Assembly (NCBI GenBank): GCA_007844125.1
Contig: CM017560.1
Location: 6,726,759-6,790,758, forward strand
Source of the DNA: Sinonovacula constricta
Lineage: Eukaryota; Mollusca; Bivalvia; Cardiida; Solecurtidae
DNA length: 64,000 nt
Direction of reading: 5' to 3'
The notes below the pieces were generated by a model. The model did not search any database. It had not been told where the DNA came from and saw only the letters and a program-made list of their open reading frames with translations. Below, piece by piece: positions 22,640 to 34,729 of this stretch; the first letter of the stretch is position 1, and each line of letters begins with the position of its first letter. The position numbers and the translations under genes are program-made.

Positions 22640-25216
22640 TTCATTGCAGTACATTAATACTATAGCATTCAACAAAATTGAATTTTAGCAACATAGTAAT
22701 ATTACAAGAAAAGTCGTTGATGCGAAGCACCAAAGGCGACGCCAAAACTTGAACTGTTAAACAGGTTAAAGCAATATGGGAGTAAGTAACAATGACATAT
22801 TTGAAAAGTGATGGTATTTGTTTGATAGTTTTCAGTATACTATATTTCTCCAGAAAAAGTACTTTAGTGTCAATTCCTGAGACCACAGAATGATTTAAAA
22901 CAAAACAAAAAACAAAAGCAACACCATTTAATGGTTTAATAAGTGTTACATGTGTGGAAGGAAGAGAAGGTGTTAACACTATTACAAATAACTGTATAAC
23001 TAATGTGTACAAGCAGAAAATACACATGTTCAGCAGCCTTATATTACACAAGCCATTATTGTTAAGGTAGTATTTTTCTGGAACATAGTATGCTTTTTTC
23101 TTTCTCGGTATCTTTTTTATAGTTTAAGTTGTTTTGTATGGAAACACTTTTGTATCTAGGTTATGTATTCAAAGAAACATATTTATTGTTTCCTAAACTT
23201 AACATACTCGCACATTTAAAGTTAAGTAGGTGAAGACAAACCGGGTTGAAGCAATAAAAACAGACCGATCTGGTATGTCCTAAATCCCTATAGAACTAAT
23301 GTTGTAACAAAGCAATGTTATTACGTACGTATGCGCTACTGTGGCTTATAATTTACACACTGAATTGACATTAAGAATAAAGAATACTTAACGAAAGTTG
23401 CTGTCATGTAAAAAGGTTGTATTTCGTTCAATATATGACCGAACTGCTACAAAATATCAAACTGACTTATTATGAAAAACATTCTTTAATATTATTCAAG
23501 ATAGATACTGATATTTAGTGAATTTGTGGTAAGGAAGTAATAATTAGTCTGAACATATCCTAGTCATAGTATTAATGGAGTGCAATGACTGGACTGTGTC
23601 ATTGTCATAGATTAATATTATGAGAATCTGCGGCACGGTCTATTAATTGTAATACATTAATACCTAAGACAGCGACACTGTCCAAAGAGACCTTATGGCA
23701 AGACATATTCTACTTAAAGGGCATATATAAATGTTTGTAAGTATGCATGTATTAACAGGCCTCGCCAAACACTTTCACGAACCATCTGTAGAATTGTTGC
23801 AATTTTGATAGTTTTTCCAGCTGTTTAATTCCATAAGACAATCAACAAGACACATGATAACATTCAAATACCTTTGCCACCAAATGTTAAAAATTAAGTT
23901 CTGCACTTTTTTATCTCGATAAGAACGCACAACTTAACAAATCGTCAGTTAATTTATCATATTTCCACTGTCTATAACATTCAGTAAAACTTACAATTTT
24001 ATATTTAAAGTAATGTCCATAATAAGGGAACCATTTTCTTTTTTTCTTTTTTAATAACACTAGAGATGTTTCTTTTGAGCTGACGTTAAGCTGTCTTAAT
24101 GTTTCGAACAAATATAAGAGTCTCAATTTGCCCACGAAATATGCAGATGTTTATACTATATTTTTATTAAATTCTTTTGTATTTACCTGTATGCGTTCTT
24201 TTAAAATATATGTACATTGCTCTACGTATGCAAAGTAATGAGATTCAAATATTTCTTTTGTTTTTAAAGTCAATTTAGTGCTAAGTTTAATATTTAAGTC
24301 CAAAAATCTCTGGTGCTCATATTAAAAATTGTACTTATTCAAAAGTAAATTACAGAGCTGAGAATAGTAGTATTGTTTCTAAAACTAAATCTCAAGATAC
24401 CCCGAATTCTTAACAGAGATTGTTTGATGTTATAATGTATGAATGATTCTATCTCGCGTTAAAAACACACAAAAATTAACCACAAAAAAACAACAACAAA
24501 AAAAACCAACAGCAACAAAACACAAAAACCACAACAAAACAACAGTCAGCAACATTAAATTTCCGTACTTTTTTAAAAGAAAATTATCACAAAGAGGTTG
24601 CAAATATGTAAAATAATGTTGGATACTGGCTTCAGATTCAAAATGTACATTGAATGTATAAATGTCGTACATTGTAAGCTTCGGATCGTAAACACGCCAA
24701 TGACACTCAGCGGCATGGTAAAGTCATTGCAATACATAAATACATTGACAGCGACCCAGTTCAGTCATTGCTATAGATTAAATTCATTAATGCTATAACA
24801 GTGACATAGTCCAGTCATTGCTATACGTTAATACAACAAGACGCCATGTAGAGCATGCCTTTAAACAAGAAAATGGCTATCCTGGGGATTTACACTCTCT
24901 TGTAAATATTTGAGAGTAACGAACCGTAACTCTGATGACATCAGACTTTTTCCTACTTTGTTTTCTTCCTTTTTGTCTTCTACATCTACAAGCTGCATTA
25001 TTATTATCAGCATACTCTGTTTCTTTTCATAAAACAAGACCTATACAAACTGCTTTATTGTTGCAAGATACATTGTAATATAAAAACGGAACGACCGGTT
25101 CTTTTTTTCTAAAACGGGCCTTATAGAACAGCTGTACTCCGTGTTATTGACTGCTACACTATCGCCTCCATAACAAATCTGCATTCCTTAAGAGGCCCCA
25201 CACTTTAGAGGGGCGC
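22640..25216. other. 5' flank of gene B1, noncoding
   Basis: Aligns with 48.87-50.58 kb with many indels. Isolated degenerate units of the 41-bp minisatellite occur at about 23.56-23.71 and 24.70-24.83 kb. A 136-codon minus-strand ORF (22641-23051) is not preserved in copy 2. Confidence 0.5.
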
Positions 25217-26745
25217 CAATGACGGCGATACATTCAAGTCATTGCTTTACATTAATACTATGAGAGCCAGTAACACAGTCCGGTCATTGCTATACAGTGA
25301 TACTTTGACGGCGACACAGTCCAGTCATTGCTATACATCAATACTTTGACGGCGACACAGTCCAGTCATTGCTATACATCAATACTTTGACGGCGAAACA
25401 GTCCAGTCATTGCTATACATCAATACTTTGACGGCGACACAGTCCAGTCATTGCAATACATCAATACTTTGACGGCGACACAGTCCGATCATTGCTATAC
25501 ATCAATACTATGAAAGTCGATAACACGGTCCAGTCATTGCTATACATTAATACTATGACGGTGACACAGTCCAGTGAATGTTATACATTAATACTTTGAC
25601 GGCGACACAGTCCAGTCATTGCTATACAGTCCGGTTACTGCTATATATTAATTCTTTGACTGCGACATAGTCCATGTATTGCTAAACAGTGATACTTTGA
25701 CAGTGACAGAGTCCAGTGCATTAACACTTTGACGGCGACACTGTCCAGTGCATTAACACTTTGACGGCGACACAGTACAGTGCATAAATACTATGACGGC
25801 GACACTGCTATACATTAAATACTTTGACGGCGCCACAGCCCAGTCATTGCAATACATTAATACTTTGACAGCGACACAGTCCAGTCATTGCAATACATAA
25901 ACACTTTGACAGCAACACAGCCCAGTCATTGCAATACATTAATACTTTGACAGCGACACAGTCCAATCATTGCAATACATAAACACTTTGACAGCGACAG
26001 AGTCCAGTCATTGCAATACATTTACACTTTGACAGCGACAGTGTCCAGTCATTGCTGTACATAAACACTTTGACAGCGACAGAGTCCAGTCATTGCTATA
26101 CATTAATACTTTGACAGCAACACAGCCCAGTCATTGCAATACATTAATACTTTGACAGCGACACAGTCCAATCATTGCAATACATAAACACTTTGACGGC
26201 GACACAGTCCAGTCATTGCAATACATTTACACTTTGACAGCGACACAGTCCAGTCATTGCAATACATAAACACTTTGCCAGCGACACAGTCCAGTCATTG
26301 CAATACATTAATACTTTGACAGCGACACAGTCCAATCATTGCAATACATAAACACTTTGACAGCGACACAGTCCAGTCATTGCAATACATTTACACTTTG
26401 ACAACGACACAGTCCAGTCATTGCAATACATAAACACTTTGACAACGACACAGTCCAGTCATTGCAATACATTTACACTTTGACAACGACACAGTCCAGT
26501 CATTGCAATACATTTACCCTTTGACAGCGACACAGTCCAGTCATTGCTATACATTAATACTTTGACGGCGACACAGTCCAGTCATTGCTATACATTAATA
26601 CTATGACAGCGACACAGTCCAGTCATTGCTATACATTAATACTATGACAGCGACACAGTCCAGTCATTGCAATACATAAACACTTTGACAGCGACACAGT
26701 CCAGTCATTGCTATACATTAATACTGTGAGAGTCAGTAACAAAGT
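25217..26745 (+). repeat. Minisatellite, 41-bp unit, upstream of gene B1
   Basis: About 36 imperfect units of the type CAGTCCAGTCATTGCWATAC followed by ATTAATACTTTGACRGCGACA. It ends about 530 bp before the B1 start codon. The same array is at 50585-51670, about 550 bp before the B2 start codon. Confidence 0.95.
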
Positions 26746-27279
26746 CTACTGTATTGAAATACAGTAATATGACAATCAGCGACACACTACAGTCATTGCG
26801 GTACATTAATGATAGTCTTCAACATAGTTCAGGAATACCAATTAATTTATACTATGACAGTCAGTTACATAGCTCAGCATTTGTTTAAGGAACGCACATG
26901 AAATATCGAATGAGGAATATGCCGTAAACTTACCTTCCATGCTTGTGTGTTCAAATATAATGGTTATCATATACATGTAGTATTAAAAGTTTTCCACCAT
27001 TTTTATAATTCGATGCTTACGAACTCAACAAATTTAAAACCACAAACAATACAGTAAAAAAACAAGCAACCGCAACCTTTTATCACTTTATAAACATCTA
27101 CAACTTGACACATGCGTCAATTGTCCATCGGAAGTATGAAAACCATCTGTTTCATTAATTTCCCGATCAGTATTCTTACTCGTGATAGTATCTATTCTTT
27201 GTTGTAACATGGAATAAACTACAGAGCGATGTTTTTCTCTGGTATGCCATGTCAGAATTATTAATACGGAATTACGATC

Positions 27280-27340
27280 ATGAATAAATCAAGTCTTTCG
27301 ATAACAATCATTGGTTTCCTCGGATGTGTGCAGTTGTCAG
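27280..27340 (+). CDS. Gene B1 exon 1: signal peptide
   Basis: ATG at 27280; 61 nt ending at a CAG/GTATTT donor (27341), phase 1. It encodes MNKSSLSITIIGFLGCVQL and a Ser: a short polar N-terminus, a hydrophobic core SITIIGFLGCV and small residues at the end, as in secretory signal peptides. The phase-1 exit is the normal arrangement before Ig-domain exons and matches Ig exon 1. The orthologous exon in B2 differs by one residue (Leu6 to Phe), so the start is conserved. The only in-frame ATG is chosen. No TATA box is evident upstream. Confidence 0.75.
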
Positions 27341-29892
27341 GTATTTTATTTTTTATTTCTATTTAAAGCTGCGTCCACATATTCAAATCAGTTCATCTGT
27401 TAAATTCCAGACTGCTTCAGGATCATCGACAAGCCGTCATTGACCAGCCTTTACCAGCAGTGGCGTTTCGAAATAATATTTCGACATTCACTCGGCATTT
27501 TGGTAAACTCTTCTGTGAGACTTGGAAAAGTAATTCTTCACGTTTGCATGCCGGCCATATTATGTCATGTCGTTGATGATGTCTCCGCTGTTATCAACGC
27601 GCTGCAAAGCGCTGTTGGGGCGGTGTAAGTTAATCTCTATACTCTCTATAAGTCATTTAACGTATGTAAATAGTAGTCACTTTAAATAGTTTAGTGGTGA
27701 ATCAAGAGCACAACGCATTGGACGACTGGCAAGTCAAATGATGCTTACACAGTCACTAACATTAGATAGAAAAACATATACATATATTAAACATACACGA
27801 ATATATATGTGGTTGCACTTAAACTGAACTTGGATCTAAAACATATTTTTATACATTTTTATGTTCAAAATTAACTCCTAGTTATTTACTTAGTCAACAA
27901 TGCATCCCTGTCAACGGAATATAAAGCCAAAAGGCGCTTTTATTTTTCGAACGTGTTTGGTAACTTTAGATGATAAACCTATGTCTAGTTTTAGACTAAG
28001 ATGCTGTGAGCTAACGACATCTGAACTTCAATAGGGAAACCATAGATAATACGAATATCTTTTGCCATAACCTTGCAAAGAAGGCAGTGTGATCCACGCA
28101 GGGTATCGCAAACATCTATGCCGTTCTAGAAGATAATGCATAGTCAGTTGAACACTTGTTCTAATAACATTTTGATCCCTCCATTCATTCGCACCTTTCC
28201 TCTAGTCACTGAGGATATTTCTACTCGGAGTTGTTTATTCATAAATCACAACGTGTCCAGTCTCCTTTGTCATACCTATTTGTTTCTGTAGTAGCACTTT
28301 TCCCATGCACGAAGACTGGCCGCGAGTAGTAAAGGTCATGCAGGGTCAATCCTTCGGACATCCGAATTTCAGCTTTCTCATAACTCTGAACTCTGTCTAA
28401 AACGACACTACACTAGATAAAGTAGCTGGTTAGTCCAAATCAAAAGTAAACTTCCGACGACTAGGGCAGGCTCAATGACGCCGATCACATCCCAACACTT
28501 ACTCACTCCTCACACTAACTTACGACACCGGCTCACTCTTTATCGTCGGCTCACTCCTGATCTTCGGTGCACCTGCCCAGGTTCCCCTCGCCCCTGTCAC
28601 GGCTCTGTTTGACTATCCCTGAACTGTCCAGACAGCGCCTCAGTCTCCTCCTAGACATCTGAGAACCTAGGCTTCAGACGGATTCGTTTAGGTCTTAGGA
28701 TAGTTTAACAGACAAAATACTTAACAAACAATCAATACGACATAAGCAATCTACATTAAAACGTTGCTAAAGGAATTAAGTAAATAACAATACTCGAAAG
28801 AAAGCCAACAAATTAAAATTCTCAGTTAACACGATTAACGTTTGTATTGACTGGCAAAATATGAAATATAAGCAATATACATATATTAGCAATTTAATAC
28901 AACTTTTAGCTAATAAATTTACAAAAAAGTCAAAATTATCTTTGCTTGCAATCATAAGAATGCTGGACTGAAAAGGAAGTATCTAAGGTGGTCCATATAT
29001 AGACAGGGTAGTTTGTTTGCCATAAATATACCAGTGCTCTTACCAAATATGTCCCGATAAAAAGTGTACAGCAACAATTCGACCAATACTTTCCGGTAAT
29101 TTGGCATAGGTGGACAGAATCGCCCCTATTTTCATAGGCAGACAACATTTCCCCCGTTAGTTTCCCTAAGCGGATATAATCTTTGTCTTTTTTTCATTTT
29201 TCCGGGAGGGATATTGTCCTACATGTTTATTACAATGTTTTATAAATTGTGTTAGTTATAATTTTGCAATTGTCTAAAGAAATCATGTTAACCCTGTGTT
29301 TTATTAACATGTTATGCTGCTTATACTCATAAGCTATTGCAATATTTTTTATGTTTTAACAAAAGTTTATGCATTGTGTGTCACGAACACAATGAATCAA
29401 CTCGATTGCATTCATAATAACTTACGACAGTATACATTTAAAGTACAATGTGTTACCCAACAGTATTTTTTATTTTAAATGTTCCAGAAATAAGCAAAAC
29501 GTATATGGCAGCCCTTCGGAATTTAAGTGTACGTCAGTGGAAAGTCACGTGTGATGCTTATAATTAATGTATTCTTATAAGATTTGTATTAACTATTAAA
29601 TGGCCTTGTAGTCAATTGTTTTATTATATTCTTCTCTTTGTTATTTCTATTTAACTTGCAAAGTTTCATAAATATATCAATCACAGGCACATATTTTGGT
29701 CCATGTCAGCCAGCTACTGTAAGGAGTCATGATTTGCATTTGTTTTCTTCTGACTCCTTAGCAATACACATAGTTTCCTCTCGAAGCAGTAACGAGTAGA
29801 AAAAAATAATTGTATTATTGTACAATGTAGCATGCTAAGTTATATGCCAATGGTTTATATCGGGGTGTTTTGACCTATCCCTGTCGATAGCT
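27341..29892. other. Gene B1 intron 1
   Basis: Conserved with 52283-54.5 kb. It contains an open, well-spliced-looking but phase-incompatible segment (27411-27624, see rejected items) and a GC-richer block (about 28310-28690). The rest is AT-rich and noncoding. Confidence 0.5.
28310..28690 (-). repeat. GC-richer conserved block, possible solo LTR
   Basis: It stands out by base composition and is unusually well preserved between copies (53290-53690). In reverse it starts TGTTAAACTATCC and, after the GC-rich part, has GAATAAACAAC, like an LTR poly(A) region. I could not find target-site duplications, so the LTR reading is weak; a regulatory element is the alternative. Confidence 0.25.
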
Positions 29893-30292
29893 TTTGATCT
29901 GTTTCTATTCCAGTGAATGGTTTTAATGTGACCATAAACCAAACGTCATATGACATTGAACAATTGACGATTTATTTCAATATATCAATTGGAAGCACTG
30001 AACCAAATGGATGCCTTCGGCCCTTTGATTTATAAATTTTGCCAATGGTTCCAGATTAACTCGCAAAGTTCCACGAAATAAGTTGATCTGTTTCTATTCC
30101 AGTAAATGGTTTTAATGTGACCATAAACCAAACGTCATATGACGTTGTACAATTGACAATTTATTTCAATATATCAATTGGAAGCACTGAACCAAATGGT
30201 GCCTTCGGCCCTTTGATTTATAAATTTTGCCAATGGTTCCAGATTAACTCGCAAAGTTCCACGGAAATAAGTTTGATCTGTTTCTATTCCAG
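29893..30292 (+). pseudogene. Two truncated duplicate Ig-1 exon starts
   Basis: The acceptor TTTCTATTCCAG and the first about 55 nt of Ig exon 1 (reading VNGFNVTINQTSYD) occur three times, with exon starts at 29914, 30103 and 30293, spaced 189-190 bp. Only the third continues into the full Ig domain. The first two run into unrelated sequence after the Leu-Thr codons and have no donor. The first stops at TAA after 'RPFDL'; the second stays open until it crosses the real exon out of frame. Gene B2 lacks the duplicated acceptors but has a related piece at about 54.53-54.65 kb. Confidence 0.8.
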
Positions 30293-30613
30293 TAAATGGT
30301 TTCAATGTCAGCATAAACCAGACGTCCTATGACGTTGTAAAACTGACCTGCACCGTCCAAGATGAGTCGGGCGTGATAGGTTTTAAGTGGAGAATGAACA
30401 ACACACTCGTGGCCTCCTTCCTGTCCGACACCTGCGTCACATTGGGCACAGCCAACTTAATCAAAATAATACCAACATGCGAAGGCGTCAACAGAATGAC
30501 ATTAACCCTTCATGAATCAAGTGACCTGCAGTATAATCAGAACTGGAGCTGCCATGTATTCCAGAACGAGACGGAAAATGGCGAATACTCCAGTTCGATT
30601 GTCCGGTTGAAAG
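30293..30613 (+). CDS. Gene B1 exon 2: Ig domain 1
   Basis: A 321-nt exon, phase 1 at both ends (acceptor TATTCCAG, donor GTTAGT). The 107 residues form an Ig-type fold. Strand-B Cys is residue 20 (LTCTV), strand-C Trp 33 (GFKWRMN), strand E is MTLTL (69-73), and strand-F Cys is 87 in NWSCHV, with Trp in place of the usual Tyr. Two more cysteines (48 and 63) could form a second disulfide. There are about five sequons (residues 5, 9, 36, 84, 92). B2 has an exon of identical length. The domain resembles fast-evolving invertebrate receptor Ig domains; no ligand can be inferred. Confidence 0.85.
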
Positions 30614-30837
30614 GTTAGTAGGCGCCATTGAAGCAGTCTGGACCAACAATGTATCTTATTTATCCAATGAGAGTGGGAGGGAGCTTTTATGAATTATTTT
30701 AGGAATGACGTATAATAGCACAAGCGCAATTTGGAAAGATGGGCAGATTGAGGTTCCAATTGATAAATTAGCTTAAAACCCCTTCATTTCATCTAAGGGT
30801 ATTGGTATTACAGGTTTTTTAAAAGACAAATTATTTA

Positions 30838-31060
30838 CGTGAGGTGTCCGTGGTCGAGCGGTAAGAGACACCGACTTGCAACTCATCGATTGGGTATGAA
30901 TCCTTTCCGTGGCCAGAGCTTTAATGTGAGATGTCTTTCTGCTGACCTAAAGTGCGCCGGTGGGCCGACCCAGATATATTTCTGGGGTCTTCCTACACAG
31001 ACAGTTACCTGGCCAGTATGACCACAGTTGCTCGATGAGATGCAACAACAAATTAACAAA
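30838..31060 (+). mobile_element. tRNA-derived SINE in Ig intron (B1)
   Basis: The head GTCCGTGGTCGAGCGGTAAG has a tRNA A-box. The B-box is degenerate (GGTATGAATCC). A shared body and an A-rich tail (about 31042-31076) follow. The same insertion is at 55938-56155 in B2, so it predates the segmental duplication. The short ORFs on both strands here are not genes. Confidence 0.6.
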
Positions 31061-31492
31061 CAAAACAAAACAAAATATTTACCTTTAACCGTTCAAGTAA
31101 TTATATTATAAACTTACGACACTTAAATAGAATATAACTCTATTTTGAATAAAGTTTATTGCATACTTATATATGCTACCTTTTTATAAATTATTTATAC
31201 ATACTAAATAACTATTTATTAAACTATGACTCAAATGAAATCTATATTTATTAAATGAAAACGTTTATTGATACAAGTTCACAATGGAAGTCAATGAGTA
31301 CTCGGATACTCGAATATAACATGTTGACTTTTAAACAAGGGTACATGCTCTCGAGTATTCGTTCATTTGAATTATGTTCACTTCACTATTCACTTGCCCT
31401 TGATTTTCTTTTAAGCGAAGAAATAATTGAAGCGAAAAGAAATAGCATTACAAAAAGAAAAATAAACTTCACAGATACGTTTACTATTTCAG

Positions 31493-31825
31493 TAAGTCCA
31501 AGACCTGCGCCGAAAGCTAGCACAGAGCGGACATTCAGCATTCGTGAGAATGAAAACTTCGACCTCAAAACTGAGGTTTTGTCAAACCCCGAGCCGGCAT
31601 TCACGTGGACAAGGCGGCGTACTGACAAACAGGACTGGACGTCCTTTACGTGCACGCCACATATTAGAGCTGAAAGTGATGGGCTGCAGTCAACATTGAA
31701 AATCTTCAGAGCACAGTCAACGGATGAGGGGACGTACAGGGTACATGTAGATAACGCTGTCGGTGAGGCATTAGTTGAAGAGTTTCAACTCTTCGTAACA
31801 GATACTCTGCCAGGAGACGCAAATG
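31493..31825 (+). CDS. Gene B1 exon 3: Ig-like domain 2 without the canonical disulfide
   Basis: A 333-nt exon, phase 1-1 (acceptor CTATTTCAG, donor GTAAGA). It has the pattern of an I-set Ig domain: NFDLKTEVLSNPEPAFTW (Trp 39), then STDEGTYRVHVDNAVGE, the D-x-G-x-Y-x-C region. The strand-B Cys is replaced by Thr 27 and the strand-F Cys by Val 84. One unpaired Cys remains (54). B2 shows the same losses. A membrane-proximal VTDTLPGDANG linker follows. The upstream in-frame sequence from 31255 is intron read-through and not part of the exon. Confidence 0.85.
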
Positions 31826-32579
31826 GTAAGATGTTTTTATACTTATGTCGTGATAAAAAAGACAAATTTCAAAAGCCGGTCATATTCAATACTGCTTCTT
31901 TTGTGTTTTGTTCATTTTCTTACACTGTACATATATTGATTACTTATGCCTGATTATTCGAACCAACGCATATTTTTGGTAGCATAATCCTGTCATAGCC
32001 AGTTAGCATGACAACGGATTTACTGGACTACTGTAAGCTTCGAATAAACCAAAACAACTTCACAGAATTATAGATCTAATATCAATCAATATCAAAATTA
32101 ATTTGATAAATATATTACCCGATTACCAGTCAGCTGTCATTTTTGCCAGTTTTAGCCAACTACGTAATATATTTCATGATTATCCAGGACAATGTGCGAA
32201 GTATATTCCCGAAGTTTATTTGTTGAATTGATCGATACTTGTAATTGTATATGCATGTCATAAGCAATATTATAATACTTATGTGATACTAATTGCGTTG
32301 TTTAATGTTTTTAATTCTATATGATTTATAGGCCCATGAAGCCGGTGATATACATTATATACATAATTATTCATAAACTTTGATATATTAATACTGTCAA
32401 ATTAACCTGTAAATGTTGCACAAACCACAATAAATCTACCTATCTATATGAGTCTACCACTTGCATATGACTCGGACGAGAGCTATATCTGGGATTGAAC
32501 TTGAGAATTTCCGACTGTATGTGTCACTTATACTTTTGGCTGTCATGCCTATAGGCATAAGACTTATGTTTGGTTGCAG

Positions 32580-32726
32580 AACCGGAGGGGCGTGTTGGTT
32601 ATTTAATGCTGACACCGACCACTTTCGGCATTGGCGCTGCTGTCATCATTCTGATCGTACTTGTTGTCGTTATTATCACGGGTCGACGTTGCCGGAAAAA
32701 ATGCGAGACTTCAGCTCACACGTACG
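32580..32726 (+). CDS. Gene B1 exon 4: transmembrane segment
   Basis: A 147-nt exon, phase 1-1 (acceptor TGGTTGCAG, donor GTACGT). It encodes EPEGRVGYLMLTPTT, a helix FGIGAAVIILIVLVVVIITG (residues 16-35), and a basic juxtamembrane RRCRKKCETSAHTY. Positive charges after the helix fit type I topology, and the two cysteines could be palmitoylated. It is four codons longer than the B2 exon before the helix. Confidence 0.85.
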
Positions 32727-32844
32727 GTACGTTAGTCCAAACATTCTTCCCATATAAGTATTTAGTATCTGCGTGTTTGAACATAATTGCTTTTGGTCGA
32801 ATGGACAGGTTATTATTTAATCTGAAAGAAGTGTATACTTTTTA

Positions 32845-33740
32845 GGTAGAACATAGGATCACGTGGTATTTACCTGGGTAGAACACGGTATCACGTAGTA
32901 TCTACCCGGGTAGAACACAGTTTCACATGGTATCTACATGGGTAGAGCACGGTCTAACGTGGTTTTTACCTAGGCATAACACGGTCTCACGTGGTATCTA
33001 CCTGGGTCGAACAGCGTAGTATCTACCAGGGCAGAACACGGTTTCACATGGTATCTACCTGGGTAGAACACGCTCTTACGTGGTATATACCTGAATCGAA
33101 CAGCGTGGTATCTACCTGGGCAGAACAGGTTTCACGTGGTATCTATCTTGGTAGAACACCGTCTCAAGTGGTATCTACCTAGGAAGAACACGGTCTCACA
33201 AGGTATCTATCTGGGTAGAATGCGGCCTCACGTGGTATTTACCTGGGTCGAATACGGTTTTACGTGGTATCTACCCGGGTCGAACACGGTCTCATGCCGT
33301 ATCTTCGCGGGTCGAACACGCTCTCACGTGGTATCTACCTTCGTAGAACACTGTCTTATGTGGTATTTACTTGGGTCAAATACGGTCTCACGTGGTATCT
33401 CCCTGGGTACAACACGCTCTCACTTGGTACCTTCCTGGGTAGTACACGTTCTCACGGAGTATCTACCTGGTAAAAACACCATAGTTTCTACCTAGGCAGA
33501 ACACGGTCTCACATGGTAAACTAGAACACTCTCTCACGTGGTATCTACCTGGACAGAACACGGTTTCACGTGGTGTCTACTTTGATAGAACACGGTATCA
33601 CATAGTATCCTATCTGGGTAGAACACGGTCTCGCATTTTATCTACCAGGGTCTTACACGCTCTCACGTAGTATTTGTCTTGGCAGAACACTTGTCTTACA
33701 TGGTATTTACATTGGTAGAATTCTGTCTAGAAAGTATATA
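32845..33740 (+). repeat. Minisatellite, 32-bp unit with CACGTG, in TM intron of B1
   Basis: About 25 degenerate units of GGTATCTACCTGGGTAGAAC plus ACGGTCTCACGT. The junction of units often forms CACGTGGT, so most units contain the E-box palindrome CACGTG. The matching array in B2 is 57980-58590. Long ORFs here are repeat read-through. Confidence 0.93.
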
Positions 33741-34050
33741 TAAGGCTGTACCTTGACCACTCAATTTATCGGCCTCTGTTTACAATTAATAATTAGGAAC
33801 AACACTTTATCGGAAGATCGACAGACACAGCAACTCCTATGAACCGTTCAAGGAAGTCATATTATTGTTAAAAATTACGAACACTTTGTTGACATCATTG
33901 TTTAGATTGTGTTTTAATATAGTGTGTATACTTTTAGTGTGTTTCTTCCTCTTGTACTTTTTCTGTTTTCTGTTTAGTTTTCTACCTTTTTAATCATATA
34001 CTGTTTAATATCACTAACGTCTATTTGACAAAATATTTAATCCATTTCAG

Positions 34051-34075
34051 GGAGCTTTGAGCGTAGGCTTCCCAG
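34051..34075 (+). CDS. Gene B1 exon 5: cytoplasmic microexon
   Basis: A 25-nt exon between TCCATTTCAG and GTAAAT, entered at phase 1 and left at phase 2: G-S-F-E-R-R-L-P plus two bases. The B2 counterpart (58913-58940) has 28 nt with three extra bases at the start, keeping the frame, and reads DGSFERRIP. Splice sites and frame are preserved in both copies. Confidence 0.6.
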
Positions 34076-34324
34076 GTAAATTTCGTTTGAATGAAAATAG
34101 GCACTTTATGTGCGTGTGCGCGGGTGTGTGGGTGTATTTTGGGCACGTGTTGTTGTAAAATGAGTAAGTTGGAAGGATTTTACCTGAGGTGAGAGTGCGT
34201 GTTTCTAGCAAGGGAGCTTAACCAATTCCATTGAAAAAAGTTTTGTTCAAGTTGAACTCATTGGTACTTTCCGCCGCTTTTACGAAAAACTAATAGAAAT
34301 GACCGAGTTGTTCCGAGTGAATTT

Positions 34325-34400
34325 TGTTATGTCGCGGCCAAGGTATGAACCAGGAGTCTCTCCTGCATGAAGCCGACACTCTACCGATACCAGGTTTGGT
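34325..34400 (-). mobile_element. SINE fragment (tRNA head, minus strand)
   Basis: In reverse it reads CTGGTATCGGTAGAG to GGTTCATACC and GGCCGCGACATAAC, a shortened version of the SINE head at 408-490. It is conserved in copy 2 at about 59230-59305. Confidence 0.5.
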
Positions 34401-34729
34401 TTTGGTTTAAGCGGATTAGAACATGGAGTCAAAGAGAGACGGATCGACTGAGTAAAATATACTAGTAGGAGATCGAGAGAAATAAAGAAAATATATAGAA
34501 AATTTGATGGTATCAATATCGGTAATATTCTTTGTTTAGTATAATTGTATTTATCCCTTTAAGACTCCCGAGAACGTGGTTTCTAGAGGGCGCTGGTGCA
34601 GTTACCTATGCTGCAAGTGGTCAGTAGAAGTGAAATCACGACATTGAGACAGACTAAACCTTCCCTCTTATATTCTTTCATTTTAACAACGTTATTTCTT
34701 TATAATTGTATGCTCTATTGTTTGTCACG

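Noticed and set aside
22641..23051. 136-codon minus-strand ORF
   Set aside because: Not preserved in the duplicate at 48.9-49.3 kb; composition like AT-rich noncoding DNA.
27411..27624. Open segment with good acceptor and GTAAGT donor after the B1 signal exon
   Set aside because: It enters at phase 1 but leaves at phase 2, while the next exon needs phase 1. The copy in B2 (about 52353-52575) carries a 4-base net deletion and stops. It may still be a noncoding or decayed element.
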